Positions 59,656 through 64,000 of a stretch of 64,000 nt of DNA are shown here, in pieces. The stretch comes from Xiphophorus maculatus (taxonomy: Eukaryota; Chordata; Actinopteri; Cyprinodontiformes; Poeciliidae): positions 24,007,968 through 24,071,967 of the forward strand of contig NC_036456.1 in NCBI RefSeq assembly GCF_002775205.1, written 5' to 3'. Within the stretch, counting starts at the first letter, position 1; every line of letters begins with the position of its first letter. The translations under genes and the position numbers were made by a program. A model generated the notes under the pieces. That model had not been told where the DNA came from. It worked only from the letters and a program-made list of their open reading frames with translations, and ran no database searches.

Positions 59656-61302
59656 AATTTCCATACGACTCACACAAACACAACCCTAATGCGCTTCATG
59701 TAAGTGGAGCACAAAATCAACAAAATGCTTATGAGCCACACAAATGTGGACACGTTGTGTGTCTGACCCACACAAACACAAACACGCACAATGCGACACA
59801 GGCACACACATATATTCCTACATAGCTTATTTCTTACAAATGAAGTAAATCATGAAAATAGTAAAATAAACCCCAGCTAGTAGATATGAACGCTCCTCTT
59901 GCCGGTGCTCAGATTCTGTGTCTGTGACACCCAGAGGAGGTGAAATGATCCCATATGCCCCATTTATATTTTATTTGTAAATATTTCTGACAAACTGTTG
60001 TTGCACCAATTATTACAGTAGTTTAATTTTTAGCTTCACCGCACAGTCACATTTAGATATAGAAAAATCCATATTGGAATATTGGAATATTCCAATGTTA
60101 GCTATTGGAACAGTTAGCAGGCCATGACGGCAACACTGTCTTTAGAAGACTGCTTGATACTGGATATTACGACATTTAATTTCTATTTACATTGAACTGA
60201 ATTGGTGATTTGCTGATGCATATTGGAGCATTAAATATTTGACCAATTCTGACATGTAGCAAGTGGTTACTGGACACTTTTGTTGTTCACACGTTGATTG
60301 ATATGATTCCTTTGGAGCTGAACACAGTTCCCCGCCTGCTGCTGTTTACTCAGGATGATTTGCGTTCTCGGATCCTTTCTCAGGAATCATAAATGTTTAT
60401 GCAGGAAATTACAACACCGTCTCTGTCCTGAATTTCAAATATAGAGGCAGAGGCGAAGGATGAGACAAAGTCAGTTTTGCTTCGTTCTTTTCATATTTTT
60501 TTCAGTCACTTAAGGAACCGCAAAACTAATTTTGTGGTAAAATTCTGCAGAATTCATGTGGTTTGTTTCTAAGTCAGATCAGGATAAAAAATTCAAGCTT
60601 ATGATTTTTTACCAAGTGTCCAGATGAAAAGCTAACTGGGACTTAATGGCCAACATGGTGGAATACTTCAATAGAGGCTAAAAACACGTTAGATAAACTG
60701 AATGCAGTTGACATAAACTTCAACTCCATGATGATCAAAACATTTATGTTTTTGTTTTTTTTTACTGATAATAAAAGAGTTAAAAAACATTTTATTGTGA
60801 TGTGATCTTCTATAAAGATCTTATTAGAAATAATTTCTTTACTTGATGTAGAAAAATCATATGATTGTTAGAGAATAAATTCTCAGAAGGATGCCGGAAC
60901 GCCTTCTCTAACACGTAATTTCTCCTTTTCATGGAGCCTAAACTGTATGAACGGACATTATTTAGTTTATGTACAACTAAATGCATTTTTAAAAAAACGC
61001 ATTTAAAAACAAAATTTTAGGATTTTTTTTTTTTAGGATTTATTCATTTAGATTAAGAAACTTTTAAGAAAGTTTTAAGAAACTTTCTTAAAAAGTCCTA
61101 AAATTAAGAAATTTTAGGATTTTTAGGATTGCAATACTTAAATCACACAATGTAATTTTACTTGTCTTTTAACAGAACACAATAACATAACATAGAGTTT
61201 ATTATTAACATCACCAGCTTACCTGTAAATCAAAATATCTCTACTAGGAGTACAGCTACACAGCGCTCATAAACATCAGTGTTAGCGACCGTTATCTCTT
61301 CT
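59656..61302. other. End of duplicated block and flanking AT-rich DNA
   Basis: Homology to units 2 and 3 stops at about 60892 (AAGGATG), the edge of the duplication. 60893-61302 is unique AT-rich DNA with a perfect hairpin-like AAGAAAGTTTT...CTTTCTT at about 61068-61091. Confidence 0.6.
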
Positions 61303-61720
61303 TCTTCTTGATGAAATTTATTGGCGGTTGGCAAAAAACGTTGGGTGAGCATTACCGCCACCAACTGGTAAGGAGTGTGGACCACATGACAACACAAACA
61401 AACAAAAAAAAACTATATCCTATCATATAACTTACTTTGTTTCAAAAAAATCAAATATAGCCTGATATCCTCTGCTTCCCGAGTCCTTTTGCAATAAATC
61501 AACAATATCAAATTTCATTTTCATATTACTAAGGTTTCTTATTAACTTGTTTCTCTGAAACAGATCATTCCTGCAACTTAAAATAACATGCTCCAATGTC
61601 TCATCTTCCCTGCAGTCACATTTCCCTGTCTGATGTTTCCCTATCAAAAATAGTGATCTATTTAGACCAGTGTGTCCAATCCTAAGTCGTGATGAGAAGA
61701 ACCATGTTGGAATGTATATT
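61303..61720 (-). mobile_element. I/Nimb-type LINE 3' fragment
   Basis: Minus-strand frame includes SRLRIGHTGLNRSLF and the C-terminal block CDCREDETLEHVILSC, then GSRGYQAIFDFFETK-stop. The shared tail motif ATTGGCGGTTGGCAA and TTC repeats tie it to 37926-38382. 5'-truncated; right end approximate. Confidence 0.75.
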
Positions 61721-62469
61721 GTAACTTTTTACTTTGTAAAATAGTCTAATGTTATTATATCAGGTTAGTCTTTCAGGTTGAAACTCAGTTGTAAAGTTAA
61801 ACACTGAATTATTATACATGTTTTAGAGTTTTAGAATTCACTTTAAAAGCTGATTTTTCTCATAATCTGTATTACTAACACATCACATGAAATAACACAT
61901 AGATGGATGTGTGAATGACTTTATTTCTGTTGAAAGATAATTTTACATTTACAAGCAATGAAAACATGACATTTAAAATTACAACATAACATTAAACCAC
62001 TAGAAAAACATATATAGTACAGAAATATATACAGAAACCAAGTCAACCATTAGACCAGAACCATGCTTCTGGTTTAGTGTATGTCGTAGAGTTTTCTGAG
62101 ACACCTCTACATCCAATGTATATAATAGTGTATATGTAGATTAAAGTCCAGGAAACATTATTGCTGAAGCAAAATTTGTCTGTGACTACACCAGTGCATA
62201 CAGGAACGGCTAACAGTAATCATGAAACTAAAACAAAGTACAAGTACAACAAAAAATAAACACACTACAAAAGTTTAAGTCTAAAACTAAAAATGTTCCA
62301 ATGCATTGTTCCTTTAAAACGTTACAAATACACAGTACATTATTTAAAAGACACTTAAAGATTAAAAGCTCATTTAAAAAACATGAAAAAGTTTTATGAA
62401 AGATAAAACTATTTGATACTTAAGGTTCACATTATCCCATTCTTATATGTACAGTTAAACTCTTTTTTT
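61721..62469. other. 3' flank of zinc-finger gene 6
   Basis: AT-rich, no gene seen; unlike the 3' block of the five-gene array. Confidence 0.4.
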
Positions 62470-62662
62470 TTTTTTGAGTGAAACTTTTTCCACAGGCTAC
62501 ATGAGAAAGGTTCCTCACCGGTGAAACATCATGTGACGATTTAAACTAAATTTGCTGCGGAAGCTTTCTCCACAAGTCACACAAGAAAAAGGCTTTCTAC
62601 CTGTGAGTCCTCATGTGATAAGTTATTTGCCATTTATAGAAAAAAAACTTTTATCAGCTTGT
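62470..62662 (-). pseudogene. Fossil fingers downstream of gene 6 stop
   Basis: Minus-strand reading in shifting frames recovers pieces of three fingers (ITYHMRTH; CDLWRKLPQQI; ACGKSFT), with frameshifts and stops. Confidence 0.7.
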
Positions 62663-64000
62663 TCATGAGAAATTAAGCTCACCTGTGTGAATTCTCATGT
62701 GACAATTTAAATTAGATTTGCTTTTATAGCTTTTCCCGCAATTTACACAAGAAAAGGGCTTTTCACCTGTGTGAATCTTCATGTGACTCTGTAACTCATA
62801 TTTGCTTCGAAAACTTTTTCCACAAGTCACACATGAGAAAGGCTTCTCACCTGTGTGATTTCTCATGTGACGATTTAAATTAGATTTGCTTCGATAGCTT
62901 TTTCCGCAATTTACACAAGAAAAGGGCTTTTCACCTGTGTGAATTCTCATGTGACTCTGTAAATAACACTTCATTCGATAGCTTTTTCCGCAATTTACAC
63001 AAGAAAATGGCTTTTCACCTGTGTGAATCTTCATGTGACTCTGTAACTCATATTTGCTTCGAAAACCTTTTCCACAAGTCACACATGAGAAAGGCTTTTT
63101 ACCTGTGTGATTTCTAATATGTACATTTAATTGGCCTTTACAGATGAAACTTTTTCCACAGGTCCCACAAGAGAAAGGCTTCTCACCTGTGTGACTTCTC
63201 ATATGTACATTTAATTGGCCTTTACAGATGAAACTTTTTCCACAGGTCCCACAAGAGAAAGGCTTCTCACCTGTGTGACTTTTCATATGAACTTTTAAAG
63301 TGTCTTTTTTGGTGAAACTTTTTCCACAAGTCCCACAGGAGAAAGGCTTCTCACCTGTGTGATTTCTCATATGTACATTTAATTGACCTATACAGATGAA
63401 ACTTTTTCCACAGGTCCCACAAGAGAAAGGCTTCTCACCTGTGTGACTTCTCATATGTACATTTAATTGGTCTTTACAGATGAAACTCTTTCCACAGGTC
63501 CCACAACAGAAAGGCTTCTCACCTGTGTGAATTCTCATGTGACAATTTAAATTAGATTTCCTTCGATAGCTTTTTCCACAATTTACACAAGAAAAGGGCT
63601 TTTCACCTGTGTGAATTCTCATATGACTCTGTAAATCACACTTCATTCGATAGCTTTTTCCGCAATTTACACAAGAAAAGGGCTTTTCACCTGTGTGAAT
63701 TCTCATGTGACAATTTAAAGGATATTTGCTTCGATAGCTTTTTCCGCAATTTACACAAGTAAAGGGCTTTTCACCTGTGTGAATCTGCATGTGACTCTGT
63801 AAATCACACTTCCTTCGATAAGTTTTTCCACAGGTCACACATGAGAAAGGATTTTTACCTGTGTGAATCACCATGTGACTCTGTAAATCACACTTCCTTC
63901 GATAACTTTTTCCACAGGTCACACATGAGAAAGGTTTCTCACCTGTGTGAATCATAATGTGCCAATTTAAAGTTCTTTTGGTGCCATAGGTTTTTCCACA
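62663..64000 (-). CDS. C2H2 zinc-finger gene 6 (partial, runs off right edge)
   Basis: Open from base 64000 to a stop at 62663. Fifteen complete fingers plus the second half of one at the edge ([14 protein letters not shown]). It differs in style from the array: blocks alternate between [17 protein letters not shown] / [17 protein letters not shown] and [17 protein letters not shown]. Linkers are TGEKPF, with TGKNPF and TGKKPF variants. The last finger ends TGELNFS-stop, and fossil fingers lie beyond, so a frameshift has shortened the original protein. The 5' part and any N-terminal exon are outside the window. The frame continues past the first Met (63955), so that Met is not the start. Confidence 0.92.
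   Translation of the reverse strand, partial: CGKTYGTKRTLNWHIMIHTGEKPFSCVTCGKSYRRKCDLQSHMVIHTGKNPFSCVTCGKTYRRKCDLQSHMQIHTGEKPFTCVNCGKSYRSKYPLNCHMRIHTGEKPFSCVNCGKSYRMKCDLQSHMRIHTGEKPFSCVNCGKSYRRKSNLNCHMRIHTGEKPFCCGTCGKSFICKDQLNVHMRSHTGEKPFSCGTCGKSFICIGQLNVHMRNHTGEKPFSCGTCGKSFTKKDTLKVHMKSHTGEKPFSCGTCGKSFICKGQLNVHMRSHTGEKPFSCGTCGKSFICKGQLNVHIRNHTGKKPFSCVTCGKGFRSKYELQSHMKIHTGEKPFSCVNCGKSYRMKCYLQSHMRIHTGEKPFSCVNCGKSYRSKSNLNRHMRNHTGEKPFSCVTCGKSFRSKYELQSHMKIHTGEKPFSCVNCGKSYKSKSNLNCHMRIHTGELNFS

Overview
The window is vertebrate nuclear DNA, almost certainly from a ray-finned fish. The evidence is: intron-containing genes with GT-AG junctions; lineage-expanded C2H2 zinc-finger genes with a short separate N-terminal exon of the kind common in spiny-rayed fishes; and typical fish repeats (an L2 LINE with a GATT-repeat tail, an RTE-type LINE, Tc1/mariner elements, BEL/Pao remnants, tRNA-derived SINEs and a CA microsatellite). 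Species cannot be read from the sequence; a cyprinodontiform or other percomorph is plausible.

The backbone is a tandem array of diverged segmental duplications. On the minus strand lie five related two-exon zinc-finger genes: finger exons at 1-432 (cut by the window edge), 8045-9816, 27834-29515, 42578-44769 and 50273-51876, with first exons at 5659-5827, 12880-13048, 31009-31177, 46206-46374 and 53309-53477. A decayed sister finger exon is at 2512-3140. Units 2, 3 and 5 also carry, head-to-head on the plus strand, an intronless coding region of exactly 500 codons (15282-16784, 33406-34908, 56545-58047) for a long coiled-coil protein I cannot name. Units 1 and 4 lack that gene and share a destroyed start codon in zinc-finger exon 1. 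A different C2H2 gene runs off the right edge (62663-64000).

Each coiled-coil gene is followed by fish SINE pieces, a 14-bp minisatellite (about 10, 17 and 26 units in the three copies), an AT-rich palindromic block and about 1 kb of conserved non-coding DNA. Units 2 and 3 continue into an RTE LINE fragment and a dead Tc1/mariner element. Unit 2 alone has a decayed near full-length L2 (21106-25935) inside that Tc1 element and an LTR plus Gag fragment in the zinc-finger intron. Unit 3 alone has a foldback transposon (37710-38691) with a second LINE nested in it. The paralogous copies preserve the uninterrupted sites, so insertion order can be read directly.

Functionally, the zinc-finger proteins should be nuclear DNA-binding factors with 16 to 23 fingers whose contact residues differ between copies. 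The coiled-coil proteins have no recognisable catalytic domain; a scaffold or partner role is only an inference. Their consistent head-to-head pairing with rapidly diversifying finger genes in repeat-rich DNA is the most interesting property of the window.
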